NCBI GenBank assembly: GCA_029204225.1
Contig: MU832612.1
Coordinates: 1-64,000 of the forward strand
Source of the DNA: Diphasiastrum complanatum
Lineage: Eukaryota > Streptophyta > Lycopodiopsida > Lycopodiales > Lycopodiaceae
Length of the DNA: 64,000 bases
Direction: 5' to 3'
Program-made: the position numbers and the translations under genes
Notes under the pieces: model-generated
Told to the model about the DNA's origin: nothing
What the model saw: the letters and a program-made list of their open reading frames with translations, nothing else
Databases searched by the model: none
Shown here: piece by piece, positions 1 through 13,199 of the stretch
Position numbering within the stretch: position 1 is the stretch's first letter
Layout: each line of letters starts with the position of its first letter

Positions 1-3000
1 TGTCGTGGGTGCTGCCACTGGAGGAGCGTCTGTAGATGTGGGTGCTGCAAGAGAAGATCTGGGCACAGATGGTGGCCTGCCATGGAGACCTGTTGCTGCA
101 AAAGTGGATGGCGATGAAGGGGCTGCAAGCCTCAACGGTATCGGTGGCACTGGAGGTGCTGTGCGGCGCACATACACCCTCTGAGGAACTGGAGGAACTG
201 CAGGCACCTCGTGTAGCTGCTCTGGCTGAGACTCTGTGTAGGGCATGCTGGCCAGAGAGGATGGGGATGCCCTGACGCTCGGCATCTGCTGGGCCTCTGA
301 ATCCAAGTCTGCAATCAAGTCGTCCAGCTGGGCATCCGAATACAAATGGTCTGGGCTTTGGGACTCATCATGAGCACCATCCTCGGGAACATCCCGTGCC
401 TCATCCTGTGCACCATGTGGACCCGGCATGGCCTCCCAATCGGTACAATCAAAGTCATCTGGTGACTCCTCTGGTGTGCTGTCATAGAAATGCCTATGGC
501 TCGGTGATGCACGCATCCAAGCCGCTGCGGAAGGTAAACCCAAATCAGTATGCCCCCTATCAAGAGCCTCCTCCATCATATCAACATAAGAAGGTATGCC
601 ACTGGCCCCCCCTGTGTGCCCTGCCCGTCTCCCGGTATAATCTGTGGCATGTGTCCCACCTCTATCACGTGATGCACCTATCACCCCTGCTCTAGGCGTG
701 TGCCCAACACCTGTATCATATGCCTCATCCCGCTCTGATCTGGCGAACACAACCCGAATAGGCTCATCCTCATCCTGATCATCCTCTGACACTGGCTCAT
801 CTGCCTCGTACAATAGGGGCTCTTTGTGCTCAAGCCCAAGCTCTCTCTCTCTCATCTCGGCAAGCTCCCTCTCTCTCTCTGCCATCAACTGTGTGCCCAG
901 GTCATCTGCAGGCATGGGATGGGTGCTGTCCGTAGGCAAGTCAACCTGGCGCTCCAAATCGGATATCTTCGTCTGCAAGGTTTAAAATTGGCATGTCAGA
1001 GAAACAACTCTATCAAGAAATGAAACCAACATACCAGGAGTCAACCAACATGCTATGAAAGGTTAGCTTATCACCTGCAATGCGCTCGTAATGGTCGGAA
1101 GTCTCCTGGCGAGACGTGCGTTGGTGCTACAGAACACCAACTGCTCCAACTGACTCACTGACAACCGGTTTCTTCTCCTCGTGTGAATGAGTGCCCATGT
1201 GCTCCAATTACGCTCACACACGGAGGCAGCACAATCCTGTGGTGCGTGCATTGAAATACTTCAGCACATTGTCTTCAACGAAACACAACAATGGAGGATA
1301 AAATGAGATGCATACCTGAGAAAGGATACACAGTGCAAGACGCTGTATAGATGGGTATGTGCTACCGAACATGGTCCACCAGGTAATGGGTAGCTGCCTC
1401 CTCTCTGGATCCTGAGCAGCCGGGTGGCCGAATGTGCCCATGCCGAAACGAAATGCAGCGAGCTCCTCCATGAGCCTGATAGGATCCAAACCTATGTGTG
1501 GACCCACCCTATGAATGTACTGAAGCCAATCGGCCTCGAGCTCCCTGTCTGCGATCTGTGTCGGAGAGAGGAAGAGGGGATGCAGCATGTGTGCAACGCT
1601 GTGGATACTCCTGTGGAAGTAGTTCCACCGCGTCTCCCAGATGAACTTCAGCTCTGTCATCCTGCAGGTGAGAGGCATGTGGTTTAGGGCATTACGAAAA
1701 AACGTAACATCGACAGAAAAACAAACTAGCAAACACTGAAAAGATAAAGAACAATTACAACACTGTACAGCTTACCTCTCTGGCTGCAAGATGGGCAGCT
1801 GCAGGAACTGTCCAATCCGGTCCATGAGCTCATATACCAGTCCAAGTGTCGACCCCTCGCTGTCAGCCATGTGGAGCACAATGTAAAGTGGTCGAAGCAG
1901 TCCTGACAATGTCTGTGCATCCCTCCAAAACTGGTCTCCCCTCACCGTGGAAGAAAAGTGCTCCTCATCCTCAGTGCGCGGAAATGTACTGGCACACCAA
2001 AGATCACTGGCAACCATCTGTAGAAGCTGCGCCCTGCACCTGATCAGACGGTCAATGACCACCAAGTCGAATGCAAAGCGTGTGGGGGCTGGCTTACGGA
2101 GGTCTAGATGGCTGAACACCCGGAACATGGCAAGAACATGCCTCTTCCTCGTGACAAAAGTCACCAGGAAGAGGGCCTCACGGACGATGGCTCTAACCCA
2201 GGGAAGTGCACCTATGTCCCCCATCAGAAGGTCTATGTCGTGCGCGGCACAGGGGATATGAACAATGTGAGGGAACTCGGCCTCTAGCAGTACACCCATC
2301 TGAATGCAGTTCGTGGCATTGTCCGTCACCACTGTGACGACATGCTGTGGGCCTATGGACAGGATGGAAGACCTGATGACATCAAACATGAACTCTGCAG
2401 ATATGACTCTCCCCCCCTTGCTGCAATCCACTGCCCTCAAAAACTGTGTGCCCATGCAGCTGGAGACCAGTATGTTGAGGATCGGCCTCCTCCTGACATC
2501 AGTCCAGCCATCGGACGTGATGCTGCAACCGTAAGTGGCCCAGTGGCGACGTAGAGGCTCCATCTCTCTAGACAGTGACTCGACCCTATCCCTCAGCATG
2601 TGTGTGCGGACAACCTCTGAACTAGGGACTCTCCAGCTAGGGCTGACAGACTGTGCAAGGCGGAAGGCCCTTCTGAAGGGCTCGGAGTCGGTGATGGCAA
2701 ATGGAAGGTTCAGCTCATAAATCAGGCTGGCCACGGCCTGTGTGGCCTCTCTATCCATGTGCGGCTGATGCGCGCCGCGAATGCTCTGTTGCCTAAGAAC
2801 TCTCCCAGCTGGGCGACGGGTAGCGGACCTCCAGCACGGTGCACCAAACGTGACGGGAATGGATGATGACGCGACAACCTGGGCACTAGTGGATGCATCA
2901 ACTGTAGACGTGGAATGGGGAGAGTGGGATGCACTGGCCGGGATGGGTGCAGCAGCGTAAGTGGGGTACACTGGTGGAGGGTGGACATCTGGCATGGGAT

Positions 3001-3664
3001 ACGAAAACTGCTGGGTAGGGTGGTCATCCGGATGTGAAGGGAGGGAGGAAGGGATCTCCTCAACATCCTGGAAGGCCTCGTCACTGGCATCCGGGGCCTG
3101 CTCCTGCTCAGGAGGCGGAGAGTCCATGAGAAAGTCGTAAACTGGGGGAGTACGAGCAACAGTAGGTGGTGGTGGAACCACAGTGGCAACTGGCGGACGC
3201 GGTGGGACAGGATCCACCTGAATGGGTTTAGATGGGGGTGCGTGAGGCAGAACTGTCTGAGAGGGACGAGGGGCAAAGGGACTGGACGAGGATGCACTCC
3301 CTCTCCTCGTGCGTGCCAACCAAGCAGGCAGCAACTCGGGGTCAACCACGTAAGGAGCGGTGCAAAACCGAAGAACACCCTCCGAAATGGTGTTCTCTCC
3401 CGCCACAAGACGTGGCCCGTAGGTATCCAAAAGTCGCTGCCTGACGGGAACGGACATGCTGGCACAGGGGGCGGCATTCAGTGTGCCACCATCTCTCGCG
3501 CGTGTGCCGAGTAGGTGACCTTTAAGGCGAGTGAGGGTGGCAACGAACTCTGTCAGGCAATATCGACAGCGCACTATCCTTGCACCAGACTTGTTAGACT
3601 TGTCGGGAACCCGCCTGACAATGTCCACCTCGTCCCACAGATCGGCAAGGTTGGAATGCACCAT
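1..3664 (-). CDS. hAT-superfamily transposase gene, four exons, 3' end beyond window
   Basis: Four exons with GT-AG borders and matching phases: 3664-1776, 1661-1316, 1236-1075 and 972 to the window edge. Exon 1 encodes a BED-type zinc finger (W10, C33, C36, H50, C67), a Pro/Ser/Ala-rich linker, and the DUF659/RNase H-like transposase core: GCSITSDGWTD near residue 377, VVTDNATN near 445, CAAHDIDLLM near 470. Exon 3 holds the hAT dimerisation block CERNWSTWALIHTRRRNRL. Exon 4 stays open for 324 codons to base 1, first acidic, then Pro/Ala-rich; the stop lies outside. Family knowledge: hAT enzymes cut and paste DNA in the nucleus and dimerise through this C-terminal block. I see no stop or frameshift, so it may be active or domesticated. 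The ATG at 3664 is chosen because the BED finger follows at once. A second, broken copy lies at 20599-21928. Confidence 0.88.
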
Positions 3665-3951
3665 CTCTGTAGAAAGGACTGGGGAAAGAAGGCAGAGATC
3701 TCTGTGGGTGCGATAGGAGTCGGAAGGCTTGAAAAAACCACAATAAAGGCCGAAATAGCAATAGCAGGGGAGGACGCGATCAGTGAAATGCGAAGACAGC
3801 CGGGAGGGCGCGGACAGTAGGGCGATGGGCGGACAGCAGGGAGGGCGCAGACAGTAGGGCGACGGACAGGGAGAGAGATGAAGCGAGGGGGGGGGATTAG
3901 GTTAAAAAAAATACAGTAATATATTAAATATTAAAAAATATTAAATATTGT
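3665..3951. other. Upstream region of the hAT gene
   Basis: GC-rich leader with GGGAGGGCGC-type direct repeats near 3803 and 3840, changing after about 3900 to AT-rich sequence. No coding frame with family features. It probably contains the transposase promoter and 5' UTR (inference from position only). Confidence 0.35.
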
Positions 3952-4032
3952 GGTACCGCGGATCAGTATGGATCCGCGGTACCACACTGGATCCGCGGTA
4001 CCGGGATCCGCGGATCCTGGTACCGCTGGATC
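3952..4032. repeat. Cluster of GGTACC/GGATCC/CCGCGG hairpins
   Basis: Positions 3952-3964 (GGTACCGCGGATC) pair perfectly with 3971-3983 around a 6-base loop. Bases 4004-4017 form a perfect 14-bp palindrome, GGATCCGCGGATCC. A nearly identical cluster lies at 20468-20530, and related GGTACC sequence at 19828-19893. Such clusters can be subterminal transposase-binding repeats of a DNA transposon. The same orientation on opposite sides of the two hAT copies argues for a separate element. Confidence 0.7.
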
Positions 4033-4033
4033 T

Positions 4034-4034
4034 A

Positions 4035-4131
<97 letters not shown>
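4034..4131. repeat. (TA)n followed by (TAGA)n microsatellite
   Basis: About 57 bases of alternating TA run into about ten TAGA units. It directly follows the hairpin cluster. Confidence 0.95.
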
Positions 4132-4132
<1 letters not shown>

Positions 4133-4387
4133 GATCTGTGGAAATTGGAGCCATTAGTACTAACGGTCACTGAGATTTTTTCGAGTAGACAAATAACGAA
4201 GGATTGGTGGTTTGTGAAAATGTCAAAATGAGTGCAATAGAATTAATGATCCCATTTCTTAAAAGCAGTATCATGGCCAAGAATCCTTTTCATGATTAGA
4301 ATAATGGTGCTCATAAGAACATACACATCGGGTTGTAGGCAATGATGCCATTTTCTTGACTTAAGACATTAAGAATCAAGATTGCTT

Positions 4388-7300
4388 TCAAAGTGTGGGA
4401 CGAATAAGTACGAGTGGCATTTGCTCATCAGCATTTCCTGCAAACATAGAAAAAATGTGATTCATAAAAGGCATATGGATTTCAGATATATTGATTCGCT
4501 CATTGATTGGTAATTGTAGACTACATATATTAGTAAGCAATACTTTATGAAAAGACACGCACATGATACAGTATTACTTCTATGAATCCATACTCATGAA
4601 GATAGACATTATAGGTAACAAATAGGTCCATGGGATAAAACTTTCGCATGTGATCACTAATCATCCTGCCAGAAAGAAATGCAGAAAAGTTGCAATCAGG
4701 AAGAACCAGAGCATGCAGATCATAGAATGAGGAAGCTTGAACTATCTATTAACTCTTCTTTTATGATAACTTTACCAGCTGGATTATCTCTTAGTGCTGC
4801 TTGGAGGACTTTGTCATTAATCCCATGTGATGCCTGCAGTTTTCAAACACTAAGGTCACAAAAAAACCTTCATCAGCAAATTTCTCATTGAAGTACCCAC
4901 TATCATCTAATTTCACTTGATCTTATGTTCAAAATGAATGCTTATGAGTGTGACGTGCAAGCGTACCAAGTTTGCTAAATGGCAACAAATCCATACTGTT
5001 GCTGATTGATCTTCATTATAATGTTTCCTTGGATAAGCAACAAGCCCCAACCCCAACTCACGCAAGTTCCCTACTCGCTTGCGATTTCAAAAATCACATT
5101 TGTTTGCTACACTGGTGCCCACAAAGAAAAAGAGGAAGAGCGTTGCAAAGAGCATGTTGCAGGCCCACCCCCGAAGTGCACTGGACCAGCTTCGCCAGCC
5201 TCCCATGGATCCTATTGCTCTGAAATTGCTATGGATCCTATTCATCTTTAATACTTTGATTCCTTTGTTAAAACGGAAGATACTATTTTTTTTAAAAAAT
5301 TGGTGAAGTTCCGGAATGGAACGCGTTCTGGAACGCGCATTCCAGAACATTATTGGCATGATAGTATATACTTGCTTTCAAGGCTGTCCATTCTTGTTAG
5401 CCAATCACGAAAGCTTCACAGATGCTTGGAATTTGAACAATCTTAGGAATTTCACACTCCATCCCTCTATCATACAATAGCTTGAGGCTACCACAATTGA
5501 GATGTTCAAACCTTTCATGCTTTACAGTGCTTTGATGATTTTCTTGAGTAACATACGAATGTTGCCCTAAAAGAATCTCAAGCACATACAGCTTGTTGCC
5601 ACAACGGGAGCCTTGTGCAACCACTTTAAAGTGATCTTCAATATCATAGACAAGAAATTTATCCTAATGAAATTCAACTTTTAGGCCTTGATTTGTAAGA
5701 AAGCCTCCAGATAGCAGATTTCTAGCAAGGTTGGGGAACAAAAGAGCATTTTCTAAATTCCCTTTAAGACCAGATGGATATTCAACTTCTATGTTGCCAA
5801 CTCCTATGCTATCATCACCCAAATAAGCTTATTTTTGTTGCCTTCATGCACATAGTAAGTACTAAGTAAGCCACACCTTATGAGATGTCATGTGTGATCG
5901 TGCATCGAAGTCTGGGTACCACTCACCTTCACTTGGAGCAAACCATACAGAAGTATTCATCTTTATTGCAACTTTCCCCAACAAAATTGGTGGAATGCCT
6001 TTGAGAGTTGGTTTGAGATCTAGTAATGAATCCTCTCAAACTTGTACTTGACTCTGCATTCACTTTCAATGGTCCCATCCTTGCCACAATAGTAGGATGT
6101 GCCTTTCTTTCTTGAACCATTCGAGAGAAAAAAAAATCCACCACAAATTATGGAAACTAGATGCGAGTTGAAAAGCATCACCTTGATTCTAGATGGTCTA
6201 GTTTTAACTTTTATATAGTTTGAAAAAGTCTAGAAGGCTATAGCTCCAAATAAAATTACATATGTATGCACCTTGACTGAGTACTGGTGAGCCCTCTTTG
6301 CCTCGGTTCAAATGGTGTCAAAATGCTTATTTTATTTGAATCGGTTTATTGGATTTCTGGTTTCTTGTTTCTATGATTCAAAGTCTCATAAGACCAATAA
6401 TCTCTAATTTGGAATTAGGGTTGAATTTTGCAGAATAGTCACGCTCTCTTAGCTAGGAAAGTTCTCTAATACTTAGCTGCGGACAAACAATCATAGAGCA
6501 CATATAGCGAGAAGTATGCAAATATACTGATAATGTACTGGAGAACAATTGGAATCAAGTAACAATGATATCAAAAAAAGTTGTCCATGCTAAACTAAAT
6601 AGGGTAATATAATTAAGCTAGCAACTACTAATTTGAATGATCTACGAAGAAACTAACCAAGAGCAAAGAATCTCATCAATAAAACATTGATAATGAGTCC
6701 TCCCCAAGACCTATTTGTATAGTCTGAGCCCACAAGTTAGGGCTAGAGAGAGCTACGGCCTAAAAAGGATCATGAGTCATAAATATTTTTCATAAGTGCC
6801 AATTAAATTTAGATGGACCCAATGCATCAACATCTATGGTTCAAATGACAATACTAAGTGCAGGCCAATGGTCCGTATAGATGCTCCTATCTATGATATT
6901 TGTTCTGTAACTCTTAGTGCAATTCTTAGTCACAATGATCCCACTAATATTTCATTTGCCATGCCTAGTCCATATGCATAGCTTGAAGCCTTCATATAAA
7001 CACTGTGTAATCTCCTTGAGAAGAGTGTCATCTTCAGCAGTTTCTCCTGCTTTGCAGTATCGTCTTTTGCATTTTTATGTTGTAACACATTTTCGGTTTC
7101 CAGCATTTTTAAACAGAATAATGCAAACACCATCTTTTGTGAGTCAAGGGGGGCTTGAATGAAGCCAAATGAGCCATAGATGGGGTCACAAGGACCACAG
7201 CTTACTAAAACTACTTGGAACCCAAATGCCAAAATTTGAGGAGATCAGGTGCCCAATTAACAGACATGCAAGTTTGAACCTTAAAAGTCTCCTTCAAAGG

Positions 7301-10300
7301 TCCCGGAGAAGTGGATGTGGATAGGGTCTTATAAGAGTATAAAAAGAACTTGTTAGCCTTATTTGTGATCAACCAAATGTTCATAATTATAGTTTAGCGT
7401 AGAGTACTTGAGTAAAGTGAATAAGCTGTTAATGTTTCTCTTTGAAGAACCATCAAAAAACAAAACTTTTGTGTGCTTGCTCGTGATGAATAGCTGTTAG
7501 TCGCTATGCCCAACTGACAATACATTATTCCATAGATTGATGGTCCAGGCTTCCTGATTCACAGTGTATATCAGTGATAAATCTGCTCATTTGTCTACTC
7601 TGACTCACTTCTGAAGCTTGAAATCTTCTATTCATGAAAATTTGCTCCGAATCTTCCTTTCAAGGAAAATATTAGCCAAGCATAATGTTTTGATATAAGT
7701 AAAAACCATTAAACACATGATGAAAGGAAACCTTACTCACAGCTAAAATCTGTACTTGTCTTAAATCATTTGCGTCCACAACAGCAACTTCACAACCTTC
7801 AGCAACAGGAAGAAAATACATGATGTAAAAATTTGTGCACATGAAAACCGTGTGCAAAGTTTTTTGGACACAGGATACTGCCAGATGCTAAGAGAACTAA
7901 ACTGGTGTAAAGGCCAGATAAGAAGAGACCTGTTTTGGCCTTCAGAGCATCTACTGTTGCTTGCACATGGATCTGTACATCACAATGTAGACAACATAAT
8001 AGTAAATCAAAGGAGCTCTATTTTTCCTACACAAAATGAAAGTAAAGCGACAAATTTCTCACCGGTCCAAGTGTGATGTACTGGTCATATGGTGGCAAGG
8101 TTCCACTGACATCATCTATCAGCCTTGCCTACATTTGTAGAAACAGCTTAATATATTAACAAGAGTTACAGAAAAGTCAACTCTAAGCTGACAAAGAATT
8201 AACTTGAATTATGAAGTTGAACTTGGAGCAATAAAAAAGCAGAAATAATACCTGTTTCCCAGCAATTCGGTAAAACATTCCTCTGATACCCATCAACCTG
8301 GACCCCGGAATCACAGATTACTCAGTGGCAGCTGAAGAAAACTCTATGGATCAGAAGCACGAGGAGAATGAGGGGAGAAGGTACCTTGCAATTACTGCAA
8401 TAATCACTGCGACGATAACTCTTAACCTCCCTGAAATATCAATCAAAGACTGCATACAAGCCAGTTTTTCAGATAAATTTCCATTTAGCATGAAAGGTAT
8501 GTCAAAGGTGGTAAAATTTCTGAACGTGATACTACCAAACTTGTGAAAGTCAAAGTAAAACTTGGCACAAAGTTGTACCTGCATACCACATGCGGTTGCA
8601 AGAGATGATGTTGGCAGGAAACAACGGCAGGCTAACTTTGCAACTAGACCGGGCTGTAAACCACGAGGGTGACGGAAGCGTCCTGAACAAAGAAATAAAC
8701 AGCTTCAAAAAATTGTCTTGACAAAAAATGTTCCAGCTAGATACCCAAAGATCTTTCAGCTTCATGCACAAGACCATTAATCTGTTGATTGGAAACGCTT
8801 GCAAGTGCAGCAGTTGGAGAGATTGTACCAAAATTTGCTTAAGCATCCTAGCTTACCCTGCATGATGGCTAAGGGTGTCTCGCCAATTGCAATCATATCA
8901 CCAGCCTTACAGTGGGGGAGTGCATACCTAAAGCAAAGACAAGTACATGCACTCAGAATATGAATGCGCTTAGCATTTCTGAGTACTCCAAATATGCAGG
9001 GGTACAAGATAATGTTTACTAGGAAAATATCTACCACCATGAAAGCTATTCTTGAAAGAAGGTAATTAGACTCTAATGGCAATTCGTATGAAAATATCAC
9101 AGAAAAAAGCGCAACCAGAGCAAACGATGTAAAACCAATTTTATTATCTATGTTGGTAACATCAACTGGATGAGTTTCAGCATCAAAGGATTTTGGGGGC
9201 ATAAGCACTTGAGACTCGAGAGTCAACTGAAATCCTCAAAAAGCCTACAAGAGTCAAGAAAATGTTTTTTCTTTTTTATTTTTTTGAATTGTGAATTTTT
9301 CTTTTTCATCTTTTAGCAATTGAAGAAACTTTGAGTGTACACATGTACAGCAAAGCTTGTCGTAATTTTTCAGGTCAAAAGCATCATATAATTCATAAGT
9401 TGTATTAGTGTTGTCAATGGAAGCAAATCTAATCAGTCTCAGCAGATTCTGCAGGCAAGAGAGCTGCATGTTAGCTTGAATATTCTAGAAAATGCTCTTG
9501 CGTATCTGGTTTCTGACTAGAGTATCAATCATGGCGATATCATTTGAAAGAATCAAGCATCTCAATTCCATAGAGCCCAAAACCTAGCTGCCAGACTATC
9601 AGCTCCATCAGGTGTACTTATTATCATAGTTACAAGCATGCTCTTGTACACCTAGTACAAGTGTTAGTGTAAGGATTGAATTTATCTGCAAGTACGATGT
9701 GGACTATTCTTTTCCATACAGTTGTATAATGACAGTTTGTTTTTCTACAAGAACCGATGGTTTCAAAACTAACTAAAATATGCCTTTCCACAAGAAAATT
9801 TGCTATCAGCTTGTTAACTGTCTAGTATATGTTTCCTGTTTGCAAATAAGAAAGAAAAACAATTGTAGAATCGACATAGCAGTGTGGGCAGCAAGAAAAA
9901 CATATATACTTCGAGAGATGAGCTTAGACTTAAGAGACATGTTCACATTTGTGATATTACAGCAGACAGAGAAATGAAATCACATGCAACTACAGGCTGC
10001 GGATGTCCTAAAGTAGCACTTGCCGTCAGGACCTTCTAGTTGGCACCACAGTAAAGAAGGAAATCTTACGTCTGAAGGACTTGCAAGGGATCATCCAGAT
10101 GAGAAAGAAGATGTGTGCGTATGGGCATAACATAGCCCAATCCTTTGATCCTGCACTTCAGACACTTCAGTTATCGGTACATGCAGATCTTTAAAGTGGT
10201 CAACAACCAATACAACACACTTCTACATATTTTCCTTGTAAAAACTCTGAGTGATGTTAGTGATACTCACTCTTGCCACTGTGGATTACTTTCAACAACA

Positions 10301-13143
10301 GGTGGAAATGACAAAGGCAACACTAGGTGTTGAGCATGAGAAGACCGTCCATGAGGTCCATAGCATACATATTCCAGCTCCAACCTCACTGCCTAAACAA
10401 CGACTCCCAAATGTTGAATCAACTACCAGTACATCAGCTTATCAGAGTTTGGCAAGAAATAAGCCTACAGCAACAAAAATATTTGACTATGAGTCACGAC
10501 TCCCAGCATATGAGCATTAAGCGTGAAGCATGCATTAACTAGAAAACTGAATTTAATGCATGCAATATTCAGTGGCGCTGCTTTTGTAGCACTAACCCAA
10601 GGATGAAACGAGTTACAACTAAAATTGATTAGCAACGTCTTGAAATGTCATAATGTGACAAATTTAGGTCGTTTCATAAGAGTCAAAACAATGAGGCTTC
10701 TCTATGGCAGAGCAGTAAAAATTGCGAGAAGTTTGACATGCAAATTTCTTCAGAAGTAGGTGACGTGCCTGGAGACCATGCAGCTGTCTTCCACGAGAAG
10801 ACTGGATATCAAGTATCACCTGGAGCATTTGACAATCTGCTCAGTAGATAACAAGGTTGGTTTTCAAGATTTTGACACATATACTTCAGTGCAATAACCT
10901 TGTTACAGAAAATATCTAGAGAATGATTATGGAAAAATAATGGGATACAAAGATATACAACTAAGTGAATCTGCATGTATCGAGTAGCATATCATACATA
11001 CAATTTGGTAACATGAAAACATCCACCCGCCACCCTTTGAAGCTGCTTCAAAATGCTTTGCGAATGGTATTGGTTGCTTTTATACTTGAATCATGATATT
11101 AGAGCAGTTTGTTGAGCAGCTCAAAAGTCACATAATTTGTCTGATTTTTTCTCTCTAGTTGCTTTCTCTATCTAGTCGTTCTCTCTATGCACTCTCAGAC
11201 TATTTCCTCTGTCTAGACCTAAATAGACATTTTTTGCCATAACCTCTTTAATTGTGATCAAAATTGAGTTATGTCAATTGCATTGGTTTTCTAGCAGCTA
11301 GGTGCCCTAGAAAAGTGTATTTCTTTGCTGGAGGTTTTTGGAACCCTAAATTTGTACTTTTGAAGATGGTCATCTCATTAGTACATTTTGATGACAAAAC
11401 TTGGAAATAAATATATTTTTGGGAGCGCAGGATCAAGGCAAGCACAGAAAATCCATCGATACATTGCTCAGAGTTATCCTTCAAAAATTATGGCAAATTT
11501 TAAATTTTGGTCAAAGGGCATATCTACTTGTTCTTTATTGTTTAGATTTTTGGCACTTCATCTTTTTTGTACTTGTTTGTGTGCTTTTGAAAAGATTTGG
11601 ATCATTATGTTTCCTACTATAATACGCTCCTATTGCACTTCACATTTTTCAAATCTGATTCCTAGGAGTTAAGATACTGTAGACACTTTTTTTAGGTCAG
11701 TTTACTAACTTTTGTTCATGATTCACTTTCGCATTTTTTTGTCTGCTTTCTTAAAGAGATTCAAATCATTCATCTTTCTACAGTAAGTCGCTTCTATTGC
11801 ACTCTACAGTTCTTGTTTGGGATCACTTGAAGTCCACTTATGGTGGTTTCCACCTCTCCAAAGGTTTGATAGTCTTTAGCACAACCACCTCTTGACTACA
11901 AATCTAAAAATCAGCCATCTTTGATGATTTTTCAACAACTCGTCCATCTTGCATAGGCGTTGTCCAATTTTATTATTTTTGGCTCTTCTATTGAGGTTTG
12001 TGATTCCCTATTAGCCATTCCTTCATGGATGTTGCAATCCGACTTCCTCTTTTGTCCCTATTCTTTGGATCACAGCATTAAGCACAAGAGTCCTCTTCTT
12101 CATTCTTCAAGCCAATCTATTATTCATGTCCTAGATGACTATGTGTTACGTACCCATAAGGGCACGTAACGGAACACCTGAGGTGATGGCCTCATCTAAT
12201 GGGACAGAATGCTAGTCTAGAGCTATAGGTCAATTCGGTGCCATGTGTAAATGTTCTATTGCTGCGAGGTGATACCTTGTTATGGACCTGTGTCAGTGTG
12301 CAAACGTGACCCCTTTGGTTGGAGATGACCACACTTGATCTATGTATATAGAGATGGATCTCCAAGAGCTTGTCATTCATTCTCTGAGGTGTCACAGTGC
12401 ACTAATAGTGGTGCATGGGCCTTGGAGGGTATAAGTATACCTATTGGGCTCTCACTAGTGTATGCTTGATAGCATGGCCGATGGTAGGATGTTGCTAGTG
12501 TGATGCCATACTCCTCTTTATGATTGATCCATAGCTTGGGGGCTAGATCCGTTCGATCTAGGTTTGGTTGGGTTGGTTTGTCCACCATCAGGTTCCCTTG
12601 TGTTGCTTGTGATTGGCATGCTTAGAATAGGATCCTTTGATTGAGGACTTTATATTGGTATCAGAGCCAGGTTTCGATCCTGGGACCTGTGGGTTATGGG
12701 CCATTCTCTGAATGGTATGGATTACAGGAACGCCTATCCTGTGAAGGCAATCTGCAAATCTGTGGGTTTGGGAAGATTTGGGCAGCATCTACCAGAATGA
12801 AATCTAGTGTTTGTAAATCTGTAAAAAAATTATTGCTTATGCATTTGGTAATACAAATGAAGGATTAAGCGAATTCAGCAACACCCTAAAGCATTTGTTA
12901 CTGCAAAAACAGCAGTAGAATGAGACTTTTGCATAAAAAGTATGATTTATGCATTGCTGAACTTCTGTTTTCTACAGAAAACAGTTCTCAGGCTTTAGGA
13001 GATTGGAACAGCTGTAAAAGCGCCTACTATCATCTGTAATCTGAAAAAATCAGCAGAGATTAGGTGTGATATGCTTCAAGCAAGAATTTCAACAGTAATG
13101 GGAATATGGTGAAGAGAAGGCGCGCCCCCATCTCTTCTGAGCC

Positions 13144-13199
<56 letters not shown>

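Noticed and set aside
2722-3477. 251-codon minus-strand frame overlapping the hAT gene
   Set aside because: Shifted frame within the Pro/Ser-rich linker of exon 1, which is clearly coding in the frame with the BED finger.
6930-7232. Minus-strand frame with CGPCDPIYGSFGFIQ as a possible exon
   Set aside because: Exons 7796-7741 and 4833-4776 join directly in phase and match the family, leaving no room for it.
8777-9226. 149-codon minus-strand frame that looks like a membrane protein
   Set aside because: Mostly intron; only its end (8927-8857) is an exon of the ligase-like gene, with a good acceptor before it.
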